Below are positions 55,288 to 64,000 of a stretch of 64,000 bases of DNA, piece after piece. Below the pieces are notes generated by a model. It did not search any database. It was not told the DNA's origin and worked only from the letters and a program-made list of their open reading frames with translations. The number at the start of each line of letters is the position of its first letter. The stretch's first letter is position 1. The stretch comes from CAWKAO01 sp963847665 (GTDB lineage Bacteria > Actinomycetota > Humimicrobiia > Humimicrobiales > Humimicrobiaceae). Position numbers and translations under genes: made by a program. The stretch is taken from assembly GCA_963847665.1 (NCBI GenBank), contig CAWKAO010000002.1, positions 868,001 through 932,000 of the forward strand, given 5' to 3'.

Positions 55288-56769
55288 TCATGTATATAGC
55301 TGGCTTACAAGTCCATATATTTTTTTATACTTTTCGTACTTTTCTAGATATCTTTCCCTTATTTTACTGTCGGGATCAAAACTGTCCTTAATCTTTACAA
55401 ATCTGGACAGAGCTTCACTCAGGTCAAACCTGCCGGTCCCTGTTCCTGCAAGGATCATGGTCCCCAGGCATCCCGCTTCAGTTATATCCATCCTGAAAAG
55501 TGGCCTGTTTAAGATCGATGACTTAAGCTGAAGCTCATAATCAGATTTTGCTCCGCCGCCTGTCACCCTTAGCTCAGTCGATCTCATACCGCTTTTTTCT
55601 GCAAGTTCAAGGTTGAAACATATCTCAAAGACCAATCCTTCCACGAGCCCTTTAAAAATATCTTCTTTACCTGTACTGAGATCAAGCCCGATTATGGCAC
55701 CTTTTGAGACAGGATCGAGGTAAGGTGTGCCGGAAGCAGAAAAATAAGGCAGGGTAAAAAGTCTTGACGGCTCAAATTTAAGTGATGAGGATATGTTCCT
55801 TATTGTCTTATTATCGCCATCTGCCATGGTATCACGGAACCATTTGACTACACTGCCACTGGATAAGTTGTATGCAAGGGTCACATATTTGTCTTTTATG
55901 GCATGTGCCTGAAGACCAAAATTATGTTGAAGCATCTCATCGTTTGTTGTGGCTTCATCAGAGCAAACTGTCGCACATTCTACTGTACCCATTCCATCTG
56001 CTGCTATACCACCTGTAACAGCACCTACTCCAAATGCTGCACACGGCTGGTCATGGCATCCTGTTACGACTGAGACTCTTCCTTTAAAACCAAGTTCTTT
56101 AGCTATTTCATCAGACACCTTACCGATTTCCAGGCCAGAAGGCCCAGGTTCTGAAAAAAGACCTACATCAATATCAAATCTTGAAAGGATATCTTCTCTC
56201 CATACTTTTTGCCTGACATCAAAAAAAAGTGTCCTTGAAGCAAGTGCATGGTTTATGCGGGTTTCTTTTATACCGAGTTTATGATAAAGCAGGTCATCGG
56301 TAAAAAGGATCTTTTCGGCCCTTTTATATATTTCAGGACGATTGTTTTTTATCCAGAGGATCTTGTTTAACGGACAGATAAAACCTGGAGGATAACCTGT
56401 GATAATAAAAAGTTCCTTGCTGGTATATACGGACAATATCTCCTCGAGCTCTTTTGTGCTTCTTGCATCAGTAGAATAGATCGTGTTATGGATCACTTCC
56501 CCATTTTTTCCTATCAGCGTAAGACCTTCGCCGAAAGTAGATACGGAAAGTGCAGTAACCGGGTCCTTTTTTACCGGCTGGCTGTTATTCACATTTTTCA
56601 GCACTTCAAAGACTTTTTTCCATTGATCTTCAGTATCAAATTCTACCCATCCTGGCTCAGGAAACAACAGGTCATATTCCATATAATAACTGGCCAGTAT
56701 CTCACCGTTTTCATTAAAAGCGATAGCTTTCGTTCCTGTCGTCCCTATATCAATGCCCAACAGACTCAT
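55288..56769 (-). CDS. FGGY-family carbohydrate kinase
   Basis: 493 residues. LGIDIGTTGTKAIAF (phosphate 1), TGCHDQPCAAFG and GIAADGMGTVECAT (sugar and ATP sites), RVTGGGAKSDYELQ (adenosine motif) show a xylulose/gluconate/erythritol-type kinase. Last gene of the 55-64 kb operon, where it would phosphorylate the ketose made by the upstream dehydrogenases or isomerases. The exact substrate is not decidable. Confidence 0.92.
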   Translation of the reverse strand: MSLLGIDIGTTGTKAIAFNENGEILASYYMEYDLLFPEPGWVEFDTEDQWKKVFEVLKNVNNSQPVKKDPVTALSVSTFGEGLTLIGKNGEVIHNTIYSTDARSTKELEEILSVYTSKELFIITGYPPGFICPLNKILWIKNNRPEIYKRAEKILFTDDLLYHKLGIKETRINHALASRTLFFDVRQKVWREDILSRFDIDVGLFSEPGPSGLEIGKVSDEIAKELGFKGRVSVVTGCHDQPCAAFGVGAVTGGIAADGMGTVECATVCSDEATTNDEMLQHNFGLQAHAIKDKYVTLAYNLSSGSVVKWFRDTMADGDNKTIRNISSSLKFEPSRLFTLPYFSASGTPYLDPVSKGAIIGLDLSTGKEDIFKGLVEGLVFEICFNLELAEKSGMRSTELRVTGGGAKSDYELQLKSSILNRPLFRMDITEAGCLGTMILAGTGTGRFDLSEALSRFVKIKDSFDPDSKIRERYLEKYEKYKKIYGLVSQLYT

Positions 56770-56819
56770 ATTCTCCTCCAGGTCTTTATAGATTTCAGAT
56801 CTTTCCTATTCTTTGCCCA

Positions 56820-57935
56820 TTATCTCTTCATACTTTTTGTAAGTATCATCTCTATTTCGCCCCTGTTATTTTCAGGGTCATAATAAGCATCCAGCATCTT
56901 TTCGATCGGAAGGGAATCAATCCTATCGTTCATAATTTTTAGAGCAAGTGCGTTTATCTCTATGGCTTTTTCTACGGGCATCCTTTCAGGATTTATATCA
57001 ATGCCAAAATATTCTTTAAATCCGGCCATCTTCAAGACATAAAGCATGGCTTCCGCCTGCTGCCATTCTATTACGCCGACATTAAGGTCCTGGTCATAGT
57101 TACCCATAGGCTGGCTGTTCCAATGAGTGTTGAAAAGCCTTCCTTCCCTCAAGCATCTGGATATCGCATAAGGGGTATCTTCAGAGCCCATCCTTATGTG
57201 ACCTATTTCAGGCTGCATCCCGAGCAGCGGTATTCCTTTTGCTAACAGGTCAAGGTTAGTCTTGTTTTTCATCCTGCCCTCGATGTCCTTGCATGCGATA
57301 AGACCGTCTGCTGTTGTCCTGTAAATATTGTTTGGTGCAGGCTCATATGGTTTGGGTTCAATAGCGCAGATGATACCGGGTACCTCATCCATTGCTTCTG
57401 CTACAGCGCCCTCAAACCTGTCCCACATATCATAATAAAGAGTGCCCAGAGAGTATGTATAACCGTCTATTCCCGGCCATATACCTGCATGATGCAGTTT
57501 CTTTTCCTTTGCAAATCGCAGGCAGTCTACAAGGGTCTGCATAGCTTTCCTGCGGTTCTTTTCAATGGGATTTGACAGTGAACCGAATTCATATTCTTTA
57601 GGATAGAATATTGCAGGATATGCCGACTGTAATATTATACCTGTTTCCTTTTCAAGTCTTTCGTACAGGTGCCAATTTTCTTCATTTACCTCGACCGGAT
57701 AATGGGCTTCAATGGCTTTTACACCAAATTTTGCCATGCCCGCAGCCATCTCGATCCGTTCAGCGATCGTCTTGGGAGGGACATATGCTTCATGAAATCT
57801 TCCACCACTTGGAGCAAAGTACCATATGCCTACAGAGATCTTGAGGTCCAGAGAAAAACTTTTCATATGTTTGACCATCTCATCTCTTGTAAGCCTTTTT
57901 TTCTGATAACTTGTATCAGTTATTTGATTATTCAT
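56820..57935 (-). CDS. Sugar isomerase/epimerase, xylose-isomerase-like TIM barrel
   Basis: 371 residues. Metal-site blocks CAIEPKPYEP (Glu), MQPEIGHIRMG (Glu/His) and THWNSQPMGNYDQD fit the xylose-isomerase-like/L-rhamnose-isomerase-type barrel. DAYYDPENNRGEIEMIL at the end is unusual and family specific. Larger than the two other barrels in the operon (59195, 61388). Confidence 0.85.
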   Translation of the reverse strand: MNNQITDTSYQKKRLTRDEMVKHMKSFSLDLKISVGIWYFAPSGGRFHEAYVPPKTIAERIEMAAGMAKFGVKAIEAHYPVEVNEENWHLYERLEKETGIILQSAYPAIFYPKEYEFGSLSNPIEKNRRKAMQTLVDCLRFAKEKKLHHAGIWPGIDGYTYSLGTLYYDMWDRFEGAVAEAMDEVPGIICAIEPKPYEPAPNNIYRTTADGLIACKDIEGRMKNKTNLDLLAKGIPLLGMQPEIGHIRMGSEDTPYAISRCLREGRLFNTHWNSQPMGNYDQDLNVGVIEWQQAEAMLYVLKMAGFKEYFGIDINPERMPVEKAIEINALALKIMNDRIDSLPIEKMLDAYYDPENNRGEIEMILTKSMKR

Positions 57936-58007
57936 TTTGACTCCTATTATTAATTTTTATTAAAACTATCTCCCTGGTATCGATAATAAATATCTTATCA
58001 TCCCGTT

Positions 58008-59096
58008 CTATTTAGAGACCTCTATCTGTATCTTTATCTGCTGGCCAGGATCATTTCTTAATAGCCTTATTGCTTCCTCTGTCTTTTCAAGGGGATACGT
58101 GGAAGTGATAAGAGGTTCTACTTTGACAATACCTTCTTCAAGTGCCCTTATAGCTCCAGGCCACGCAAGCGGAGCAAGCCATGCTGACCTGATCTCTTTA
58201 TCCATGGTATGGAAGCTTAATGCAGGGATCTTAAATACATCATCTTCATTAGGAAGACCAAAATGGACTATTGTCCCGCAGTTACCGACTATCTCTACAG
58301 CCTGTTCAAATGCTGCATTTGCGCTTGTAGGGACTATGGACCTGTCTGCAAGTCTCCCTTTTGTAAGATCGCTTATCGTCTTTTTGAGGTCTGGAGTATA
58401 ATACTTGCTGTTTTTATCGACAGTATTGAATATATAATCGGCACCCATTTTTTTGCCCTGTTCAAGTCTCCAGTCATCTTTAACAGCCCCCATGAGAGCC
58501 ACTTTTGACGCACCCATCGCCTTGATCATCTGCAGCATCATCATACCCATTGCACCGGGACCAAATATTGCTACAAAATCACCTAATCTTATTCCCAGCT
58601 TCTTTACTCCATTAAGTGCACAGGCAAGTGGTTCAGTAAAAGCTCCTACCGGATAACTGACATCATCCGATATCTTGAATAAACCTGTATATCTTGATAC
58701 ACAATATTCTGCAAAACCACCGTCTGAAGTAACTCCGGGTACAAAAAGATTTGAACAAAGATGTGTCTGGCCGTCTGCGCAGGAATAACATGCATTACAG
58801 TTCTGGACCGGGTTTACAACTACTCTATCCCCGGGCTTAAAAAGACCCAGCATTTCAGGGACGCTCCCTACCTCGACTACCTCACCGGTAAATTCATGGC
58901 CCAGCACGAGTGGTCCCTTACCCGTTGCAGTCCCTACGGGGGAAAGACCATAATAATATGAGATATCAGAACCACAGATTCCAACACTTTTTACTTTTAC
59001 CAGAACGTCTATAGGAGATATTTCAGGAATAGGAATATTTTCCATTGCCATTTTTTCAGCTTCATAGAACACCTGGGCTTTCATTGTACCTTTCAA
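58008..59096 (-). CDS. Zinc-dependent alcohol/polyol dehydrogenase
   Basis: 362 residues. GICGSDISYYYG, GHEFTGEVVEVGS and CNACYSCADGQTHLC give the catalytic and structural zinc sites, FAIFGPGAMGMMML-like (VAIFGPGAMGMM) the NAD-binding loop. Medium-chain type close to sorbitol or threonine dehydrogenases; it would oxidise a polyol to a ketose for the adjacent kinase (inference). Confidence 0.9.
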   Translation of the reverse strand: MKGTMKAQVFYEAEKMAMENIPIPEISPIDVLVKVKSVGICGSDISYYYGLSPVGTATGKGPLVLGHEFTGEVVEVGSVPEMLGLFKPGDRVVVNPVQNCNACYSCADGQTHLCSNLFVPGVTSDGGFAEYCVSRYTGLFKISDDVSYPVGAFTEPLACALNGVKKLGIRLGDFVAIFGPGAMGMMMLQMIKAMGASKVALMGAVKDDWRLEQGKKMGADYIFNTVDKNSKYYTPDLKKTISDLTKGRLADRSIVPTSANAAFEQAVEIVGNCGTIVHFGLPNEDDVFKIPALSFHTMDKEIRSAWLAPLAWPGAIRALEEGIVKVEPLITSTYPLEKTEEAIRLLRNDPGQQIKIQIEVSK

Positions 59097-59194
59097 TTTA
59101 GCCTCCTTGTTTTATTTTTTTTATTTTTATTTATATTTATTTCTTGTTCTGTCTTTGGTTACAAAAACCATTTTTCTAAAATAATTTTAGAATA

Positions 59195-60082
59195 TTATTT
59201 ACCATATTTCTTTATAAGATCATCCAAAAATACCTTACATCCCTTGGTAGCTTCCAGCGCTTTTGGCCAGAAGCAAAGGTCTATAGGCCACCATTCATCA
59301 TCATATCCGGCATCCAGTATTGCAGGTATTATCTCATCAAAGTCAAGCTTTCCTGTACCAAGAGGTGCATGCGTGCTTGTCTCATCACCGTGAAGTGTAC
59401 CGTCTGAATCAATAAGGTGTATATGGCCGATCTTTCCTGTAAGCATATGGGCAAATTGTACCACACCTTTTGGAAGTGTTTCTTTCTTGCCCATCTGTCT
59501 TGAAGCGACTACCGAACACATATATGCATGGCATGAATCAAAAAGGATCGAGAAGTTAGGATGATCTACCTTATATACCATCCTGGTGACTTCGCTTGGT
59601 TTATTGAAAATAAATCCCGGTTCAAATTCCCAGATTAGTTTTACTCCTTCCTTTGCACACAGTTCTGCGGACTTGTTCCAGACGGAAGCTACCTTTGAAA
59701 AGCATGTCTCATAATCCATGCCGCCAGGCACTCCAGTCGGAGGGTCCACAGTATCCACTCTGAGTTTGGGAATATTCATGTCAGTACAGATCTCAAGATT
59801 GGCCTTGACTGCATCAAGATATTCGCTCTCCTTTGAAGTAGCAGGTGAAGGAAACGGGGCTGCAAGTCCTGATATCTCAAGATCATATCTATCAAGCATT
59901 TTTTTGACTTCAAATCTTTTTTCTCTTGTGTTTGGTTCAAGATGAGGCGGAAAAGCAGCCATTTCAATACCATCAAAACCAAGATCAGAAAGCTCTTTTG
60001 CTACATCCTCAAGGTCTATTGGCTCCTCAGAATAACCTCCCCATATGTATGCCCATCCTCCTATTGATGTTTTTTTAGCCAT
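59195..60082 (-). CDS. Sugar phosphate isomerase/epimerase (TIM barrel)
   Basis: 295 residues. FDGIEMAAFPPHLEP, LIWEFEPGFIFNKP and ILFDSCHAYM, HIHLIDSDGTLHGDE carry the Glu/His/Asp metal ligands of the AP_endonuc_2-like family that also includes IolE and IolH. Second of three such barrels in the operon. Confidence 0.87.
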   Translation of the reverse strand: MAKKTSIGGWAYIWGGYSEEPIDLEDVAKELSDLGFDGIEMAAFPPHLEPNTREKRFEVKKMLDRYDLEISGLAAPFPSPATSKESEYLDAVKANLEICTDMNIPKLRVDTVDPPTGVPGGMDYETCFSKVASVWNKSAELCAKEGVKLIWEFEPGFIFNKPSEVTRMVYKVDHPNFSILFDSCHAYMCSVVASRQMGKKETLPKGVVQFAHMLTGKIGHIHLIDSDGTLHGDETSTHAPLGTGKLDFDEIIPAILDAGYDDEWWPIDLCFWPKALEATKGCKVFLDDLIKKYGK

Positions 60083-60147
60083 TTTTACTCCTTTTTAAAT
60101 TATTTCTAATTCTTCTTATGGTTAATGTCCATAAATAAATGATCGAT

Positions 60148-61344
60148 TTATTTTTTATAGGGCTTTATCTTTGGAGCATCCTTATTGATATCCGGACCAA
60201 AGAATTTAATTATAATAAGATCGTCTTTACCGTCATTTTTTACAGTAATCGGCTTTACTGCCCTGTCATGTGAGATGAGCAGTTCATCACATTCAAAGTT
60301 GCCGCCTTCGATCTCATGTCCGTCAAAGGTGCCTTTACCCCTCCAGACAATAATATTAAATACTCCTTTTTCAGTAAATGTAAAACTCTGTCCGGGTTTG
60401 ACTATCAGTCTTTTTCCTGAAAACTTTGTTGTATTGTAGTATATCCAGTGTTCGTCACCACCGGGTTGTTTTGATTCTTCGACAGGTATATTGGCAAGAT
60501 GGTGGTTCTCATAAAAATAAGGATCACCATTGACCGGCCAGTCCAGCTGCTCGAGTATTACTTTTTCTCCCTTGTTTTCCCTGTCCTCCTTGCAGACATC
60601 TTTAAATAGAAGTTCTTTTGATATTATCTTACCGGCATTTAGAGCCTGAAGCATTGCAAAGACATCCGAATCTTCCTGCAGTTCTATTGTAAGAGCTGTA
60701 CCTGGTGCATGGAGAACACCTGACGGGAGGAAAAATCCTTCACCGGTGACATTAAGGTATGCTCTTGAATGCTGCAATATCAGGTCGTCTTTCCAGTCGA
60801 CAAGATATGGCAGCAGGATATCATATTTCTTTTCATCGACTATGTATGGGTGTACACCAAAAAAAGTCTCAGGATGCGGACCTGTATCGACATCTTCAGG
60901 GAAATAGTAGGCCTCATCTTTTGAATTCCTTCCGACCAGCCTTGCATCTTTTTCCATCTGGTGTATATGATAAGGGATCCTTGCAGCAAAATCATAGATC
61001 TTCGCAAGTCTTCCAAGACCCGTATGTGTCTTAGCATATTCTTTTCCCATTATAAGATCGCCTGAAAGCTGCACAGCATCGCGCAAAGTGATGTCTTCAT
61101 CCGATTCGAGCTTCAGGTAGCTTAAACCTTCATCCTCAGGCCCAATAGCATTATCAGCTTTAGTAACAGAAGCCAACCATCTTTCACAGATAAATCCCCT
61201 GTCGCCCACATCATACTCATCTTCTTGAAGACCAAGTCTTCTTCCTGGCGGAAGGAAATCCCTTGCTACCCAGGCAGGCTTTAATTTCAATATCCCATTT
61301 GAACTATCAAGCTCTTTCTCAACAATGTTTCTGATATCTGTCAT
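60148..61344 (-). CDS. Cupin-type sugar isomerase (phosphomannose-isomerase-like)
   Basis: 398 residues, two cupin halves: IPYHIHQMEKDARLVG with EAYYFP, and GEGFFLPSGVLHAPG in the first, a second barrel near the C terminus (GTFDGHEIEGGNFECDELL). The His/Glu pattern fits class I mannose-6-phosphate isomerase-like proteins. GGAGG stands 5 bases before the ATG at 61344; the GTG further out overlaps that site. Substrate unknown. Confidence 0.8.
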   Translation of the reverse strand: MTDIRNIVEKELDSSNGILKLKPAWVARDFLPPGRRLGLQEDEYDVGDRGFICERWLASVTKADNAIGPEDEGLSYLKLESDEDITLRDAVQLSGDLIMGKEYAKTHTGLGRLAKIYDFAARIPYHIHQMEKDARLVGRNSKDEAYYFPEDVDTGPHPETFFGVHPYIVDEKKYDILLPYLVDWKDDLILQHSRAYLNVTGEGFFLPSGVLHAPGTALTIELQEDSDVFAMLQALNAGKIISKELLFKDVCKEDRENKGEKVILEQLDWPVNGDPYFYENHHLANIPVEESKQPGGDEHWIYYNTTKFSGKRLIVKPGQSFTFTEKGVFNIIVWRGKGTFDGHEIEGGNFECDELLISHDRAVKPITVKNDGKDDLIIIKFFGPDINKDAPKIKPYKK

Positions 61345-61387
61345 AATAACCTCCACTTATTTTAAAAAAGTTTGTTTTATTTCAATA

Positions 61388-62241
61388 CTATCCAAGTAAT
61401 CCCCTTAGAAATTTTAAGCTTTTTGCTGCAAGCACAAAATCGCTTTCCTCTGTCTGCCTCCAGATGGAAGCAGCTTTTGCTATTACTTTGTTTTCAGGTG
61501 TAAATGATTCTATGACCACCCATTTGTCATAATCTATCCTTTTCAGTGAATCCGCTATCGCTTTCCAGTGTACCTGACCGGTACCGGCGGCACCCCTGTC
61601 ATTTTCGCTTGCATGAAACATGTATAAAAGGTCTTTTCCAGCGTCCAGTACTGCCATTGCGGAGCTTTTCTCCTCTATTGACATATGAAATGTGTCAAGA
61701 TGTATTTTAAGCATTTTGCTTCCGACATCCCTGCACATCCTTACCGCATCTTTGCAGATATTAATAAAATCAGTTTCAAACCTGTTTAATGGTTCGATAG
61801 CAATATATACGCCCAGTTTTTCTGCCCACTGACAGACCTTACCCAGGTTTTCAACGACAGTATCCCACTGTATCTTTCTCTCTTTTTCAGGGACCATGGA
61901 TGCCCTGCCGACTGCAGAATAAATTGGGCCATCCAGAAGATCACATTCCAGCTCAGAGCATGCTTCAAGGCAATCCTTTATATAACTCAGGCCGTTTTCG
62001 ATATATTCTTTATTTGGTCCCCTTATATCTCGGTTTTCTCCAAACATCCCGCATATGGAAGAACAGACGAGACCATTGTCTTTAAAAGCCTTTAAGGTCT
62101 TTTTGTAATCCAGGTCACCTTTCTTTTCGAGGGCGATCTCGACTCCATCAAAACCCATCTTTTGAATCTTCCGAAGAGGTCCTTTACATGTGTATCCGTA
62201 AATGTACCGGTATACAGCAAGGTGTTTATTCCAAATCTCAT
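61388..62241 (-). CDS. Sugar phosphate isomerase/epimerase (TIM barrel), N-terminal frameshift
   Basis: About 285 residues. GGAGG followed by ATG at 62241 begins MRFGINTLLYTGTFTDTHVK, the natural N terminus; a one-base shift near 62170 separates it from the main frame, RKIQKMGFDGVEIALEKKGD onward. YIAIEPLNRFETD, KIHLDTFHMS and FHASENDRGAAGTGQV give the metal ligands of the D-tagatose/D-psicose 3-epimerase-like group. A longer in-frame start (62266) yields an implausible N terminus. Third barrel of the operon. Confidence 0.85.
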
Positions 62242-62262
62242 ATCTTTGCCTCCAATATCCCA

Positions 62263-63467
62263 TCATTCATATTTAATATAAGTCTTCTTGCCTGTTTCGG
62301 CCGATTCAATGATCGCATCACATATCACGGCATTTCTGTAGCCGTCTTCAAAAGTAGCTATATAAGGTTCAAGGGGTTTATTTTTTATTACTGCATTGAC
62401 CATATTATAGACGGTGTGGACAAAAGTATTTTCCCACCCGATTATATGACCATGAGGCCACCAGTCTGTCATAATAGGGATGATAGGATTCTGTGACATT
62501 CACACAGTGAAAACCCCTTGTATCAGCAGGCTCTTCATCCCTCCAGAATACCCAGAGATTATTCATGTTTTCAAGGTCCCACCATATGCTTCCCTTTTCG
62601 CCATTTATTTCAATACTATTGGAGTTCTTTCTGCCGGGACAGAATCTTGAAGCTTCGATGGTCCCTATTGCACCATTTTCAAACTCGACAAGAGCAGCAA
62701 AAGCATCATCTACATCGACTTTCTCTTTTTTACCGGTGGCTTCGTCATTTCTTTCCTTTATAAATGTCGTTGCAACAGCCATGCTGAATCTATTTCACCG
62801 CATAAAAATCTTGCCAGATCTATTATATGTGAGCCGAGGTCACCAAGCGCTCCGCTTCCGGCGTTCATTTTTTAAGCGCCATATCATTGGAAAATCAGGA
62901 TCGACTATCCATTCCTGAAGATATTTTGCCCTGAAATGAAAGATCTTACCGAGTTTTCCGTCAGATATCAGGTTCTTTGCAAGTACGAGTGCAGGAACTA
63001 ATCTATAATTATAAGCACAGATATTCTTAACTCTACATTTTTTGATCGCATCTCTCATTTCTTTGGCATCTTTTGCATTGACGGCAAGTGGTTTTTCACA
63101 TATTATATGTTTTCCGGATTTTAGCAGCTTCTATGCAGGGCCCATCATGAAGGTAATTAGGGGTCACGATATCCACTATCGATATCCTTTCATCATTTAC
63201 TAGTTCTTTCCAGTCTGTTGTGTACTCCATGTAACCATACCTTCTTGCTGCTTCAGCTACGCTATCTTCAGGTGCCCCGCAGATCTTTACCAGCTTGGGG
63301 ATAGCAGGTGGTGGCCAGAATATATATGGCATCTGTTTCCATGCATTGGAATGTGCTTTCCCCATGAATGCATGTCCTATCATACCCATGCCGATCTCGG
63401 GTATATCACCTATTGTCTTGCTGTCGGTAGCCATTGAGACAAAACCGACTTTTTTATCCTCTGCCAT
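62263..63467 (-). pseudogene. Gfo/Idh/MocA family oxidoreductase (three frameshifts)
   Basis: Four reading-frame pieces make one ~400-residue dehydrogenase: 63467-63096 (IGMGMIGHAFMGKAHSNAWK, NAD fold; VDIVTPNYLHDGPCIEAAK), then CEKPLAVNAKDAKEMRD and YNYRLVPALVLAKNLI (63058 piece), VDVDDAFAALVEFENGAIG (62782 piece) and YEDGYRN-like FEDGYRNAVICDAIIESA at the end (62499 piece). The EKP motif and fold are those of inositol and glucose dehydrogenases. Probably intact in the organism, broken here by base errors. Operon partner of the barrels and kinase. Confidence 0.82.
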
Positions 63468-63579
63468 TTTACACCTCGCTTATTCTTCAATAATTTACAA
63501 AAACTTATAAATATAATACTTAAAACTGGATTATGGATAAAACTTTTGAAAATATTTAAAATAGCTTAATCGTATAAAT

Positions 63580-64000
63580 TTATCCGGACAACTCCTCCAG
63601 ATCTTTTTTATAAATAATATTTTTTTCTATCTTCTCTTTTTTAGCAAAAAGAAATATGGTCAATAAAATCATTATAGTAACAAATATCATCAAAATAAAG
63701 GAAAATGATATAGAAAGAGTCAGGTTTATCCTGGAAGAAAACTTTGTGATAAGAGGCGCTATAGTAGTGCCGACCGTAGAAGCAATAAATAAAAAAGTCG
63801 CCAGGATACCCCTCCCTTTATCATAAATCGTACCGCCCACTGATACCAGAAGCGGAAACATTGCAGAATAACCCAATCCTGCAAGCGCTATCAGAATAAA
63901 TATCAAAGATCGGCTGTAGACGAATACTACAGCGGCCATCGATATTATTGCGATCACTGAAATAAATGCCATTATTTTCGTAGATCGCACCTTTGATGCA
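63580..64000 (-). CDS. MFS transporter, C-terminal part (runs off the window)
   Basis: About 140 residues visible, four hydrophobic helices with FPLLVSVGGTIYDKGRGILA between them, as in sugar MFS carriers of the FucP/NagP type. The frame is open to the right edge, so the start lies outside. As first visible gene of the catabolic operon it is the likely uptake system for the substrate. Confidence 0.75.
   Translation of the reverse strand, partial: ASKVRSTKIMAFISVIAIISMAAVVFVYSRSLIFILIALAGLGYSAMFPLLVSVGGTIYDKGRGILATFLFIASTVGTTIAPLITKFSSRINLTLSISFSFILMIFVTIMILLTIFLFAKKEKIEKNIIYKKDLEELSG

Noticed and set aside
61388..62266. Isomerase start at 62266
   Set aside because: It gives an N terminus unlike the family, whereas ATG 62241 with GGAGG encodes the expected MRFGINTLLYTG, joined by a one-base shift.

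Overview
The window is AT-rich bacterial DNA whose housekeeping block points to a low-GC, anaerobic, probably uncultured actinobacterial lineage. A Nif3-like protein, a coiled-coil C4 zinc-ribbon protein and RNase HI lie in a row, followed by a class A RNase P RNA; that gene order is typical of Actinobacteria. A complete rnfCDGEAB set with apbE indicates anaerobic energy conservation. The placement is an inference from gene order and style; no 16S rRNA or intact tRNA is present.

Layout. 0-8.5 kb: BlaI/M56 sensor-repressor pair, a Gmad2 lipoprotein, beta-CASP nuclease, aldo/keto reductase, MBL hydrolase, DUF4126 membrane protein, DsrE protein and a diguanylate cyclase. 8.5-25 kb: an accessory island of mostly single genes (paired radical SAM enzymes, Fe-S aldo/keto reductase, collagen-like secreted proteins, SDR plus sterol-reductase-like protein, an IS3 element, CDF transporter, CPBP protease, tiny membrane and zinc-ribbon proteins, a DUF362 ferredoxin). 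It is punctuated by at least ten copies of a ~30 bp repeat ending in GCAGCCA or CCCAGCCA that resembles the 3' end of a tRNA-Gln gene; a true tRNA-Gln 3' fragment sits in the middle. Most intervals hold one or two genes, so the island looks like a gene-cassette array built on tRNA-derived attachment sites. No integrase is in the window. 25-30 kb: truncated ABC ATPase, DUF4332 protein, a gene with an in-frame amber codon, then rnpB, rnhA, zinc-ribbon and Nif3. 30-38 kb: PAS-GGDEF protein, rhodanese lipoprotein, M1 peptidase, broken TetR, broken BlaI with a clear operator/promoter, zinc-dependent phospholipase C-like protein, and a chagasin-like lipoprotein preceded by a structured RNA. 38-44 kb: rnf operon and apbE. 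44-49 kb: SPFH protein, NfeD-slipin pair, DUF2795 repeat protein. 49-55 kb: a second copy of the structured RNA, YyaL-like protein, CDF transporter, MFS transporter, lipoprotein. 55-64 kb: one long minus-strand operon for breakdown of an unidentified sugar or polyol (MFS transporter, Gfo/Idh dehydrogenase, three xylose-isomerase-type TIM barrels, a cupin sugar isomerase, a zinc alcohol dehydrogenase, an FGGY kinase).

Two things stand out: the tRNA-derived repeat/cassette array, and a pair of ~170 nt RNAs with matched promoters, compensatory base changes, a GAAA tetraloop and an 11-nt tetraloop-receptor motif. Many otherwise intact genes carry single-base frameshifts, often in homopolymers (rnfA, rnfB, the PAS-GGDEF gene, the Gfo/Idh gene and others). 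This looks like sequencing or assembly error as much as gene decay and should be kept in mind throughout.
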